Assembly (NCBI GenBank): GCA_900545545.1
Contig: UQZO01000002.1
Coordinates: forward strand, 124,001-188,000
DNA from: an uncultured Subdoligranulum sp.
GTDB lineage: Bacteria > Bacillota > Clostridia > Oscillospirales > Ruminococcaceae
DNA length: 64,000 nucleotides
Direction of reading: 5' to 3'
Under the pieces are notes generated by a model, which saw only the letters and a program-made list of their open reading frames with translations, did no database searches and had not been told where the DNA came from. Below, piece after piece: positions 8,216-15,987 of the stretch; the first letter of the stretch is position 1; each line of letters starts with the position of its first letter. The position numbers were made by a program, and so were the translations under genes.

Positions 8216-9070
8216 TTATTCAGCGGTGATGTACTTGTCGACGATGCTCTGCAGCGTGCCGTCAGCCTCCAGCTCCTCCAGAGCGCCGTTGATGGCGTCC
8301 AGCAGCTGGGTGTTGCCCTTGGCCACGCCGATGGCGTAGTCCTCGTTGGCGTACTCGGTGTCCAGGATCTTCAGACCCGGATTGGCCTTGACGAACTCCT
8401 GGGCGGGAGCGTTATCGATGACGACGCAGTCGACCTGGCCGTTCTGCAGGGCCTGGACAGCGGTCAGACCGTTGTCGTAGGGGGTAACGTTCTCTTCGCC
8501 GAAGCCGCCGTCCTCGACAGAAGCGGAGCAGTACAGGTCACCGGTGGTGCCGCGCTGCACGCCGATCATCTTCCCGGTCATGTCGTCGATGGAGGTGATG
8601 TCGGAATCTTCAGGCACGATAACCACCTGAATGCCGGTGGCGTAGGTGTTGCTGAAGTCCATAACGGTCTGGCGCTCTTCGGTGACGGTGACGCCGGCCA
8701 TGACCATATCGCTCTTGCCGTTCTGGGCAGCCAGCAGGGCAGCGTCAAAGTCCATATCGTCGATCTGGAGCTCCAGGCCCAGCTTGTCGGCAATGGCCTC
8801 GGCGACTTCCACGTCGATGCCCTCGAAGCTGCCGTCATCGGCGGTCATCTCGTACGGGGGGAAGGCGGCGTTGGTGGACATGGTCAGCTTGCCGGGGGTG
8901 ACGGTGGTCAGCTCAGCGGAAGCGGTCTCGGCGCTGGCTTCGGTGGAAGCGGCTTCGGAAGAAGCAGCGTCAGAAGAAGCGGTGGACTCGCTGGTGGAAG
9001 CGGTGGCGCCGCAGGCGGCCAGGCTCAGCACCATAGCGGTGCCCAGCAGCAGTGCAGTAAGTTTTTTCAT
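8216..9070 (-). CDS. Polar amino acid ABC transporter, substrate-binding lipoprotein
   Basis: 284 residues. Signal peptide MKKLTALLLGTAMVLSLAAC ends in a lipobox (LAAC, lipidated Cys20), followed by a Ser/Glu/Ala-rich linker (about 21-50) and a family 3 solute-binding fold (SBP_bac_3). The fold starts at GKLTMSTNAAFPPYE and contains GFDVE-like EGIDVEVAEAIADKLG and the hinge motif MVMAGVTVTEERQ. It captures an amino acid outside the membrane; the exact ligand (His, Gln, Cys and others are possible) cannot be read. First gene of the operon with a strong promoter. Confidence 0.94.
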   Translation of the reverse strand: MKKLTALLLGTAMVLSLAACGATASTSESTASSDAASSEAASTEASAETASAELTTVTPGKLTMSTNAAFPPYEMTADDGSFEGIDVEVAEAIADKLGLELQIDDMDFDAALLAAQNGKSDMVMAGVTVTEERQTVMDFSNTYATGIQVVIVPEDSDITSIDDMTGKMIGVQRGTTGDLYCSASVEDGGFGEENVTPYDNGLTAVQALQNGQVDCVVIDNAPAQEFVKANPGLKILDTEYANEDYAIGVAKGNTQLLDAINGALEELEADGTLQSIVDKYITAE

Positions 9071-9142
9071 GTGTTATACCCTCTTGTCTGTTATCATTTT
9101 TAAAACTCAGTAGAGCCGGACCCTCACCCGGCTATGTCATTC

Positions 9143-9171
9143 AGTATAATTGCATAAATATGTAAAGTCAA
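9143..9171 (-). promoter_or_regulatory. Promoter of the amino acid importer operon
   Basis: - strand TTGACT (9166-9171), 17-base spacer, TATACT (9143-9148), followed by a roughly 65-base untranslated leader with a small GC hairpin. Confidence 0.85.
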
Positions 9172-9258
9172 TGTATAAAATCAAATTTTGGCGTTTTGCG
9201 GGCTGGACCCCGGGGCCTGCGCCCTTTTTTGTGCAAAACAGCGGGAATATTTTTGTGC

Positions 9259-9287
9259 TTGACTTCCCCGCCGGGTTGTGCTATAAA
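9259..9287 (+). promoter_or_regulatory. Promoter of the thrS T-box leader
   Basis: TTGACT (9259-9264), 17-base spacer, TATAAA (9282-9287). Transcription would start near 9294 and pass through the T-box. Confidence 0.85.
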
Positions 9288-9293
9288 AGAAAT

Positions 9294-9570
9294 AACTTCA
9301 TCCTGTTGAAAGCTGTGAGGCGGACAAACGGGGTGCGGCACAGCGCTTTCCAGAGAAGGCCGCCGCGGCAGTGGCCGCGTGCTGCAAGCGGCCCAAACGC
9401 AGACCACACCTTTACCACCGCCGAGTGTGGGGGCGAACCCCCGCCGGGTACGGCCCGTTACAGCCGCCGCGAGTGGCGCTTACCTTATAGAGGGGCGCAA
9501 GTTGGGTGGAACCGTGGAGTATTGCAATGCTTCATCCCTGAGAACAGTAAGGGATGAAGCATTTTTTATT
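9294..9570 (+). promoter_or_regulatory. T-box leader of thrS
   Basis: This fills the 516-base gap before thrS. The T-box core AAGTTGGGTGGAACCGTGGA lies at 9499-9518, directly before a 14-bp terminator stem (9526-9539 with 9550-9563) and a T-run. Stem I spans roughly 9300-9425, with the AGAGA internal motif near 9353 and GCGGC/GCCGC apical pairing. Two ACC triplets (9404-9406 and 9415-9417) lie where the specifier loop should be; both read as threonine codons. Uncharged tRNA-Thr is expected to pair with the specifier and T-box and prevent termination. Confidence 0.93.
9526..9570 (+). terminator. T-box terminator ahead of thrS
   Basis: 14-bp perfect stem, 10-base loop and TTTTTT, placed immediately after the T-box sequence. 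Confidence 0.92.
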
Positions 9571-9586
9571 TGGGAGGCAGCTTACC

Positions 9587-11377
9587 ATGAAAATCATCTA
9601 CAAAGACGGCACCGTAGGCGAATGCCCGCAGGACCAGGAACTGCACGTTCTGCGCCACACTGCCGCACACATTATGGCACAGGCCATCAAGCGCCTGTAC
9701 CCCGAGGCCGACTTTGCCTTCGGCCCCGCTACCGAGAACGGCTTCTACTACGACGTAGACCTGGGCGACACCAAGCTCACCGACGAAGATCTGGCCGCCA
9801 TCGAAAAAGAGATGCGCAAGATCTGCAAGGAGAACCTGCCCATCAAGCCCTTCATCCTGCCCCGCGATGAGGCTCTCAAGCTGATGCAGGAGCGCCAGGA
9901 GCACTACAAGATCGAGCACATGGCCGACCTGGCCGACGAGACCGAGTTCAGCTTCTTCCAGCAGGGTGAGTACGTGGATATGTGCATCGGACCTCACCTG
10001 ACCTACACCAAGGCGCTGAAGGCCTTCAAGATCACCCAGCAGAGCGGCGCTTACTGGAAGAACGACAAAGAAAACAAGATGCTGACCCGCATCAACGGCG
10101 TGGCCTTCCACAACCAGGAAGAGCTGGAAGAGTGGGAGAAGCAGCAGCAGGAAGCCCGTGAGCGCGACCACCGCAAGATCGGCAAGGAAATGCGCCTGTT
10201 CATGACCGACGACCTGGTGGGCCGCGGCCTGCCCATGTTCCTGCCCAACGGCTACACCGTGTGGCAGCAGCTGGAGGATTATATCAAGCAGAAGGAGCGC
10301 GACCGCGGCTACCTGCACGTCATGACCCCCTGCATCGGCACCGTGAACCTCTACCGCACCTCCGGCCACTGGGATCACTACCGGGAGAACATGTTCCCCG
10401 CCATGGAGATGGAGGGCGAGAGCTATGTGCTGCGTCCCATGAACTGCCCGCACCACATGATGATCTACGCCAACCAGCCCCACAGCTACCGCCAGCTGCC
10501 CATCCGCATCGGTGAGATCGCCCACGACTTCCGCTATGAGTCCAGCGGCACCCTGAAGGGCATCGAGCGCGGCCGTCATTTCTGCCAGAACGACGCCCAC
10601 CTGTTTGTGACGCCGGAGCAGATCAAGGATGAGGTGGCTGCCGTCTGCGCCCTGATCTTTGATGTGTACAAGGATTTCCACATCACCGACTACCGCTGTG
10701 TGCTCTCTCTGCGTGACCCCGCCGACAAGAAGAAGTACCATGACGACGACGCCATGTGGAACCATGCGGAGCAGGCCCTGCGGGAAGTGCTCACCGAGCT
10801 GGGCATCAACTTCACCGAGGAGATCGGCGAGGCTGCCTTCTACGGCCCGAAGCTGGACGTCAACGTCAAGCCCGCCGTGGGTGCCGAGTACACCCTGTCC
10901 ACCTGCCAGCTGGACTTCTGCCTGCCCGCCAAGTTCCACCTGACCTATGTGGACAAGGACGGCAGCGAAAAGACCCCTGTGGTGCTGCACCGCGCCATCC
11001 TGGGCTCTCTGGACCGCTTCATGGCCTACCTCATCGAGGAGACCAAGGGCCGCTTCCCCACCTGGCTGGCTCCCACCCAGGTCAAGGTTCTGCCCGTCAG
11101 CGAAAAGACGCTGGACTACTCCCGCGAGGTGTACGAGAAGCTGAAGGCCGCCGGTATCCGCGTGGTGCTGGATGAGTCCAACGAGAAGATCGGCTACAAG
11201 ATCCGCCAGGCTCAGCAGGAGGACCGTGCCCCCTATATGCTGGTGCTGGGTGCCAAGGAAGTGGAAGCCGGCAACATCAGCGTGCGCAACCGCAAGGGCG
11301 AGACCAACGCCATGAGCCTGGACGAGTTCATTGCCCAGGTGAAGGACGAGATCGCCAACAAGACGTTCAACGTCTGA
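9587..11377 (+). CDS. thrS: Threonyl-tRNA synthetase lacking the N-terminal TGS domain
   Basis: 596 residues; the Escherichia coli enzyme has 642. The start is the Met of MKIIYKDG, 6 bases after GGGAGG. Editing-domain residues HTAAH (about 30-34) and DMCIGPH, the class II motifs, the zinc Cys in MNCPHHM, and the anticodon domain (TWLAPTQVKVLPVS onwards) are present. The editing motif starts about 40-45 residues earlier than in E. coli, so most of the N-terminal TGS domain is absent; no upstream in-frame start could restore it because the terminator lies there. It charges tRNA-Thr and clears mischarged Ser-tRNA. Controlled by a T-box. Confidence 0.96.
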   Translation: MKIIYKDGTVGECPQDQELHVLRHTAAHIMAQAIKRLYPEADFAFGPATENGFYYDVDLGDTKLTDEDLAAIEKEMRKICKENLPIKPFILPRDEALKLMQERQEHYKIEHMADLADETEFSFFQQGEYVDMCIGPHLTYTKALKAFKITQQSGAYWKNDKENKMLTRINGVAFHNQEELEEWEKQQQEARERDHRKIGKEMRLFMTDDLVGRGLPMFLPNGYTVWQQLEDYIKQKERDRGYLHVMTPCIGTVNLYRTSGHWDHYRENMFPAMEMEGESYVLRPMNCPHHMMIYANQPHSYRQLPIRIGEIAHDFRYESSGTLKGIERGRHFCQNDAHLFVTPEQIKDEVAAVCALIFDVYKDFHITDYRCVLSLRDPADKKKYHDDDAMWNHAEQALREVLTELGINFTEEIGEAAFYGPKLDVNVKPAVGAEYTLSTCQLDFCLPAKFHLTYVDKDGSEKTPVVLHRAILGSLDRFMAYLIEETKGRFPTWLAPTQVKVLPVSEKTLDYSREVYEKLKAAGIRVVLDESNEKIGYKIRQAQQEDRAPYMLVLGAKEVEAGNISVRNRKGETNAMSLDEFIAQVKDEIANKTFNV

Positions 11378-11395
11378 TTCCTTTATAACCTGTAA

Positions 11396-11431
11396 AAAAG
11401 AGGAAGGCCTTAAAGGCCTTTCTCTTTTTTT
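11396..11431 (+). terminator. Terminator of thrS
   Basis: Stem AGAGGAAGGCCTT with AAGGCCTTTCTCT plus a T-run, starting about 20 bases after the stop codon. Confidence 0.85.
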
Positions 11432-11439
11432 GGCAGGGC

Positions 11440-11468
11440 TTGACTTTGCGGGCAGCGTATGCTATCAT
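11440..11468 (+). promoter_or_regulatory. Promoter of the pnuC-like gene
   Basis: TTGACT (11440-11445), 17-base spacer, TATCAT (11463-11468); start expected near 11475, which leaves a structured leader of about 115 bases. Confidence 0.8.
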
Positions 11469-11474
11469 GGCCTC

Positions 11475-11577
11475 GCAATTGAATAGAAACAAACTGCCAC
11501 CGGGTAGTGTAATGCATAACGCATTCGTCTGCACATCGTTAGGTCTTGGAAGATGTGCATACGGATGCTTTTTTTCG
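11475..11577 (+). promoter_or_regulatory. Candidate riboswitch/attenuator in the pnuC leader
   Basis: The leader folds into a small stem CTGCC/GGTAG (from 11495), a second hairpin AATGC/GCATT near 11511-11525, and a long terminator-like hairpin GCATTCGT..TGCACATC / GATGTGCA..ACGGATGC (about 11521-11568) followed by TTTTTTT. The GCATT arm can pair in either the second hairpin or the terminator, which is the usual logic of a transcriptional riboswitch. PnuC-family vitamin transporters are often under riboswitches. I cannot match it to FMN, TPP, THF, preQ1 or NAD+ classes, so the ligand is open. Confidence 0.6.
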
Positions 11578-11588
11578 GGGGTTTTGCC

Positions 11589-12278
11589 ATGCTTTCCAAA
11601 CTGAACTATTTTTCCAAAGCCGAATGGACGCTGTGGATCAGTTCGGTACTGCTCATTGTGGGCACCTTTGTACTGTTCCACCAGACCGACTATCTGTCTT
11701 TGGCGGCATCGCTCATCGGCGCCACCTCGCTGATCCTCAACGCCAAGGGTAATCCCCTGGGGCTGGTACTGGGCATCGCTTTCAGCCTGCTGTACGGGTA
11801 TATCTCCTACACCTTCTCCTATTACGGGGAGATGCTCACCTATCTGGGTATGACTGCCCCCATGTCCCTGTATGCGCTGGGCTGCTGGCTGCGCCATCCT
11901 TCCGGCGCAGGCCGGGCCGAGGTGAAGGTGGGCAGCATCTCCCGCCGGGAAGCCTTGCTTGCCCTGGTGCTCAGCGCGGTGGTCACGGTAGTATTCTACT
12001 TTATCCTGAAAGCGTTCAGCACTGCCAACCTGCTGCCCAGCACCATCTCGGTCACCACCAGTTTCCTGGCCGTCTATCTCACCGCCCGGCGCAGTCCTCT
12101 GTTTGCGGTGGCCTACGCTGCCAACGATCTGGTGCTCATTGTGCTGTGGGGTCTGGCCGTGCTGGAGGACCCCTCCTACCTTTCGGTGGTGGTCTGCTTC
12201 GTGATGTTTTTCGCCAACGATATCTACGGTTTTATCAACTGGTCCCGGATGCGCCAGCGTCAGGCGGCCGCTGCCTGA
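11589..12278 (+). CDS. pnuC: PnuC-family vitamin/nucleoside transporter
   Basis: 229 residues, about seven membrane segments, the family size. The start at 11589 (MLSKLNYFSK) follows GGGGG by 7 bases; earlier ATGs lie inside the terminator hairpin. Family signs are the SLIGATSLILNAKGNPLGLVLG segment and the C-terminal motif VVCFVMFFANDIYGFINW (the YGFxxW signature of PnuC proteins). These carriers let nicotinamide riboside, and in relatives riboflavin, thiamine or deoxynucleosides, diffuse in for trapping by a cytosolic kinase. The gene stands alone, so neighbours do not reveal the substrate. Confidence 0.88.
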   Translation: MLSKLNYFSKAEWTLWISSVLLIVGTFVLFHQTDYLSLAASLIGATSLILNAKGNPLGLVLGIAFSLLYGYISYTFSYYGEMLTYLGMTAPMSLYALGCWLRHPSGAGRAEVKVGSISRREALLALVLSAVVTVVFYFILKAFSTANLLPSTISVTTSFLAVYLTARRSPLFAVAYAANDLVLIVLWGLAVLEDPSYLSVVVCFVMFFANDIYGFINWSRMRQRQAAAA

Positions 12279-12286
12279 TACAAACA

Positions 12287-12318
12287 AAAACCCGGCGGGG
12301 ATTTCCCCGCCGGGTTTT
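12287..12318. terminator. Bidirectional terminator after pnuC
   Basis: 15-bp near-perfect stem (12287-12301 with 12304-12318) with A- and T-runs at the ends; serves both converging genes. Confidence 0.88.
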
Positions 12319-12321
12319 GCT

Positions 12322-12660
12322 TTACTTTTCCTGTTTTTTCCGTTTCCATTCCTCGTTTGCCTGCCGGCGCCACGCCTTTGTTTTTCGGTCGGCGTACAGC
12401 GCATACCCGACGGCAGGCAGCGCAAAAAGCAGCCCCAGCCCCAGTTCCTGCAACAGCGGCAGCGAAAGCGCCCGGAGCACAAACCCCAGAATGAACCAAC
12501 AGCCTCCCAAAAGAAGGTACGCAATGCCGTTCATCCGGATATAGTCCGGGGTCCAGCTTTTGTATTTGTATTTTTCGGGAATTTTCTGGATGCCCAGAAC
12601 CCCGAGAATTCCATAGACAATCCAGAACGTACTGATTCCCCAAAGGAACGGAATGCTCAT
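12322..12660 (-). CDS. Small membrane protein of unknown function
   Basis: 112 residues. Three likely membrane segments (about 5-24, 46-64 and 70-89) are followed by a very basic tail rich in Lys, Arg and Trp. I do not recognise a family. Support for a real gene: AAAGGGGCG ribosome binding site before the ATG, a good promoter (12700-12728) and a shared terminator at its end. No neighbour suggests a function. Confidence 0.75.
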   Translation of the reverse strand: MSIPFLWGISTFWIVYGILGVLGIQKIPEKYKYKSWTPDYIRMNGIAYLLLGGCWFILGFVLRALSLPLLQELGLGLLFALPAVGYALYADRKTKAWRRQANEEWKRKKQEK

Positions 12661-12699
12661 AAGCGCGCCCCTTTCCGGCGGACAGCCTCTTTTGCCTTG

Positions 12700-12728
12700 A
12701 GTATAGCATAACGGCCGCCACCGCGCAA
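12700..12728 (-). promoter_or_regulatory. Promoter of the small membrane protein gene
   Basis: - strand TTGCGC (12723-12728), 17-base spacer, TATACT (12700-12705). Confidence 0.7.
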
Positions 12729-12743
12729 TGCCTGCACGCTCTG

Positions 12744-12772
12744 TTGTATTTTCGGGCGTATTGTGGTAAAAT
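12744..12772 (+). promoter_or_regulatory. Promoter of the surface-glycan operon
   Basis: TTGTAT (12744-12749), 17-base spacer, TAAAAT (12767-12772), 43 bases before the first gene. No other good promoter was found before 23612, so the ten following genes may share it. Confidence 0.65.
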
Positions 12773-12815
12773 GTAATATCTATTGGTATGCAATTTTAAA
12801 AGGAAAAGGTGCCCT

Positions 12816-13694
12816 ATGGCTGAAAACATGCAAGCTTCCCGCCCGGCCGACGACGGCTGGACGACAGTCATCCGCCCCCGCAGCGGATGGTTCGACATCA
12901 ACCTGAAAGAACTGTGGCAGTACCGCGACCTGACCCTGATGTTCGTCAAGCGCAACTTTACGGTGCTGTACAAGCAAACGATCCTGGGCCCCGCCTGGAT
13001 TCTTTTGAATCCGCTGATCACCACCCTGATCTTCAATGTGGTGTTCGGCAACATGGCGGGCATGCCCACCGACGGCGTGCCGGGTTTCCTTTTTTATATG
13101 GCCGGCAACACCGTCTGGACTTTCTTTGCCAACTGCGTCAACAACACCGCCAACACCTTTGTGACCAACTCCCAGGTGTTCGGCAAGGTGTATTTTCCCC
13201 GCCTGACCATGCCGGTGAGCCAGGTGCTGACCAGCCTGATCAACTTCCTGATCCAGGGGGCCATGTACCTGCTGTTCTGGCTCTACTTCTTCGCCACCGG
13301 CGCCGAAGTCCGCTTTACCCTGTGGACGCTGGCGGTGCCGCTGGTGATGCTGCAGGTCATGCTGCTGGGCCTGGGCGTGGGCATCATCGTGTCCAGCCTG
13401 ACCACCAAATACCGGGACCTTGCCATCGCCGTGGGCTTCGGCGTGCAGCTGTGGATGTACGCCTCCCCGGTGGTGTATCCTCTCTCCATGCTGGATGAGA
13501 GCCCCCGCCTGAAAGTGCTGGTGGAACTCAACCCCATGACCGCCCCCATCGAAGTGTTCCGTGCTGCGACCCTGGGCACCGGCAGCGTGTCGGCGGGCGC
13601 CATCCTCTACAGTGTGGCGTTCACCGTGGTGGCGCTGGTACTGGGCGTGGTGCTGTTCAGCCGCATTGAAAAAACCTTTATGGATACCGTGTAA
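12816..13694 (+). CDS. Polysaccharide ABC exporter permease (Wzm/TagG type)
   Basis: 292 residues, six membrane segments, ABC-2 family. The amphipathic N-terminus WFDINLKELWQYRDLTLMFVKRNF followed by LYKQTILGPAWILLNPL is the signature of O-antigen/teichoic-acid export permeases. The start was set at MAENMQ, after AGGAAAAGGTG. With the adjacent ATPase it moves a lipid-linked glycan across the membrane to the outside. First gene of the operon; the 11-base gap to the ATPase gene supports a fixed pair. Confidence 0.93.
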   Translation: MAENMQASRPADDGWTTVIRPRSGWFDINLKELWQYRDLTLMFVKRNFTVLYKQTILGPAWILLNPLITTLIFNVVFGNMAGMPTDGVPGFLFYMAGNTVWTFFANCVNNTANTFVTNSQVFGKVYFPRLTMPVSQVLTSLINFLIQGAMYLLFWLYFFATGAEVRFTLWTLAVPLVMLQVMLLGLGVGIIVSSLTTKYRDLAIAVGFGVQLWMYASPVVYPLSMLDESPRLKVLVELNPMTAPIEVFRAATLGTGSVSAGAILYSVAFTVVALVLGVVLFSRIEKTFMDTV

Positions 13695-13705
13695 GGAGGG
13701 GCCCT

Positions 13706-14989
13706 ATGTCTACAACTGAAAAGCGCCCCGTCATCCAGGTCACGGGACTGAAAAAGCAATACAAACTGGGCCAGATCGGCGGCGGCACACTGACCCACGA
13801 CCTGCAGAGCTGGTGGGCCCGGGTGCGCGGTAAAGAGGACCCCAATACCGTTATCGGCACCGACCAGCGGCTGTTCGGCCAGACCTTTATGGCCCTGAAC
13901 GGCGTGGACCTGACGGTGTACCAGGGGGAAGCCCTGGGCATCATTGGCCGCAACGGCGCGGGCAAATCCACTTTGCTGAAACTTCTTTCCCGCATCACCG
14001 CTCCCGCCGAGGGTGAGATCCGCATCCGGGGGCGGGTAGCCTCCATGCTGGAGGTGGGCACCGGTTTCAACAACGAGATGACCGGCCGGGAAAACATCTA
14101 TATGAATGGCGCCATCCTGGGCATGACACGGGCGGAAATCGACGCCAAACTACCCCAGATCATTGAATTTTCCGAGTGCGGGGATTTCATCGACACCCCC
14201 GTCAAGCGGTATTCCAGCGGCATGTTCGTCAAGCTGGCTTTCGCCGTGGCCGCCCATTTGGACAGCGAGATCATGGTCATGGACGAAGTTTTGGCCGTGG
14301 GCGACATGAAGTTCCAGCAGAAATGCCTGGGCAAGATGAGCGACGTGGCCAACCAGGACGGCCGCACCGTTTTGTACGTCAGCCACAACATGAGCACCAT
14401 CCGCCAGCTGTGCAACCGCTGCATTGTGCTGGACAAGGGCAAGGTGATCTTTGACGGCGACGTGGAACAGGCCATCGCCATCTATATGGACACCACCGAC
14501 GTGAACGTGGTGCACTACGACCTGGCCAACGTAGCCCGTATGACCGGCAGCGCCGGCAAGCGGTTCCGGCTGGAGACACTGGACTTTTTGGACAAGGAAT
14601 CCAGCGTTTTTGCAGATACCGAAAAGATGCGGGTGAAAATCACCTGGCGTGTGGCGGAACCCTTTGCGGGCATCCACATGAAGATGAACCTCCACGCCCG
14701 GGATTCCACACCCGTGGGCATCACCCATCCCGTGGACCTGGGCGCTGCCGAGCCCGGCAAGCTTTACACCACGGTGTTTGAATTTGACCCCAGCCTTTTG
14801 GGTGAGGGCCAGTACTACTTCTATCTGGACATTTTTGACGGCGCACTGCGCCAGGCCGTCTGCCTGGACAAGCCGGTGACGGAATTTGCCTTTGAGGTCA
14901 CCAACAGTGACCTGACCATGCCCGAATGGGCTTCCGGCTGGGGCCGCATCCACTTCCCGCCCGTCAAACTGCTGGAGGCGGACGCATGA
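13706..14989 (+). CDS. Polysaccharide ABC exporter ATPase with Wzt-type carbohydrate-binding C-terminus
   Basis: 427 residues. The ATPase domain (about 1-255) has Walker A GRNGAGKST, signature RYSSGMFVKLAFA and Walker B EIMVMDEVLAVGD, the order typical of Wzt/TagH. The N-terminal insertion before the Walker A (residues 15-60) is usual for this class. Residues about 275-425 form a Wzt_C-like beta-sandwich that in E. coli O8/O9 recognises the non-reducing end of the finished glycan. This suggests that the chain end carries a specific cap before export, in keeping with the CMP-sugar genes just downstream. Its stop overlaps the next start (ATGA). Confidence 0.93.
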   Translation: MSTTEKRPVIQVTGLKKQYKLGQIGGGTLTHDLQSWWARVRGKEDPNTVIGTDQRLFGQTFMALNGVDLTVYQGEALGIIGRNGAGKSTLLKLLSRITAPAEGEIRIRGRVASMLEVGTGFNNEMTGRENIYMNGAILGMTRAEIDAKLPQIIEFSECGDFIDTPVKRYSSGMFVKLAFAVAAHLDSEIMVMDEVLAVGDMKFQQKCLGKMSDVANQDGRTVLYVSHNMSTIRQLCNRCIVLDKGKVIFDGDVEQAIAIYMDTTDVNVVHYDLANVARMTGSAGKRFRLETLDFLDKESSVFADTEKMRVKITWRVAEPFAGIHMKMNLHARDSTPVGITHPVDLGAAEPGKLYTTVFEFDPSLLGEGQYYFYLDIFDGALRQAVCLDKPVTEFAFEVTNSDLTMPEWASGWGRIHFPPVKLLEADA

Positions 14990-15963
14990 AGCCCAACCTG
15001 TATATCTGCCACACCGCCTACCAGGTGCTGGTAGACCTGCTGCGGGCCGGACGTGCCGGGGGAAAGCCCCACACCATGGTGCTTTCCGCTGCGGTGGCCG
15101 ACGCCGAAGCCCTGGCCGCCCGGCTGGAAAAAACCGGCGTGGTACGCCCCCTTGTGGTGGACGAGACCCGCTGGCCCGGCACCGTCACAGGGCCGCTGGC
15201 CGCGCTGCGGGCCCGCCGCGCCTTTGAAAAACTGTGCGACTGGAAGCTGGACCGTGCCCGCTACGAGAATGTTTACATCCACAACGACTGGAGCGTGCTG
15301 GGGCGGTATCTGCAGGACTGCCGCGCCGGGTACATCCTCTGTGAGGATACCTTCGGCAGCACCCTGGGGTCCGACCAGCATCTGGTCACCGACCAGCGTT
15401 CCGCCCCAGATTTTGCCCGAAAGCAGCAATCCGGCAAGGGGTATCTCTACTGGGGGGACAGCCCCTGGTGCAAGACCGTGGAAAGCGAGGACGCCGCCCG
15501 GTGCACCCTGTTCGGTCCTGACAAGATGGTTACCGACAGCAAGGCGGCGCTGCTTCAGTCTTTGACCGAGGACGAAAAAGCCATGGTGCGCAGTGTCTTT
15601 CTGACCCAGCCCCTGCCCGAAAAGGCCGAGGGCGCCACCCTGCTTTTGCCCCGCAGCTTTGTGGCGGACGGGCTGATGACCCAGGAACGCCAGGACGCCA
15701 TGTTCAAAGCGGTGGCCGCCAAATATGCGGTGGGGCCGCTCTTTATCAAGACCCACCCCCGGGACACCACCGATTACGGGGCGCTTTTCCCCGATGCGGT
15801 GATTCTGGAGCGCACCATGCCCAGTGAAGTGCTCAACTTCTGCCTGCCCTTTACCTTCCGCCGGGCCGTGACCGTGCAGAGCTTTGTGCTGCGCGGCTTT
15901 ACGGCAGCGGAGGAAAAGATCCTGCTGACGCTGGACGAGGCCCAGGCACTGATTCCCCAATAA
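14986..15963 (+). CDS. Putative CMP-sugar glycosyltransferase (polysialyltransferase/GT52-like)
   Basis: 325 residues. The start (MKPNLYICHTAYQ) overlaps the preceding stop as ATGA. N-terminal ICHTAYQVLVDLL is the start pattern of GT52 and polysialyltransferase-like enzymes. Their three motifs appear to be present: an acidic pair EDTFG near residue 119, the HP motif in IKTHPRD near 255, and a Ser/Thr motif VTVQSF near 297. The family uses CMP-activated acidic sugars. With the KdsB-like gene next door, the donor is probably a CMP-ulosonic acid made by this operon. Similarity is remote, and the acceptor and linkage are unknown. The protein has no membrane segment and probably acts at the inner face of the membrane. 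Confidence 0.65.
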   Translation: MKPNLYICHTAYQVLVDLLRAGRAGGKPHTMVLSAAVADAEALAARLEKTGVVRPLVVDETRWPGTVTGPLAALRARRAFEKLCDWKLDRARYENVYIHNDWSVLGRYLQDCRAGYILCEDTFGSTLGSDQHLVTDQRSAPDFARKQQSGKGYLYWGDSPWCKTVESEDAARCTLFGPDKMVTDSKAALLQSLTEDEKAMVRSVFLTQPLPEKAEGATLLLPRSFVADGLMTQERQDAMFKAVAAKYAVGPLFIKTHPRDTTDYGALFPDAVILERTMPSEVLNFCLPFTFRRAVTVQSFVLRGFTAAEEKILLTLDEAQALIPQ

Positions 15964-15987
15964 AATGCTGTTACAGGAGGTTTTCCC

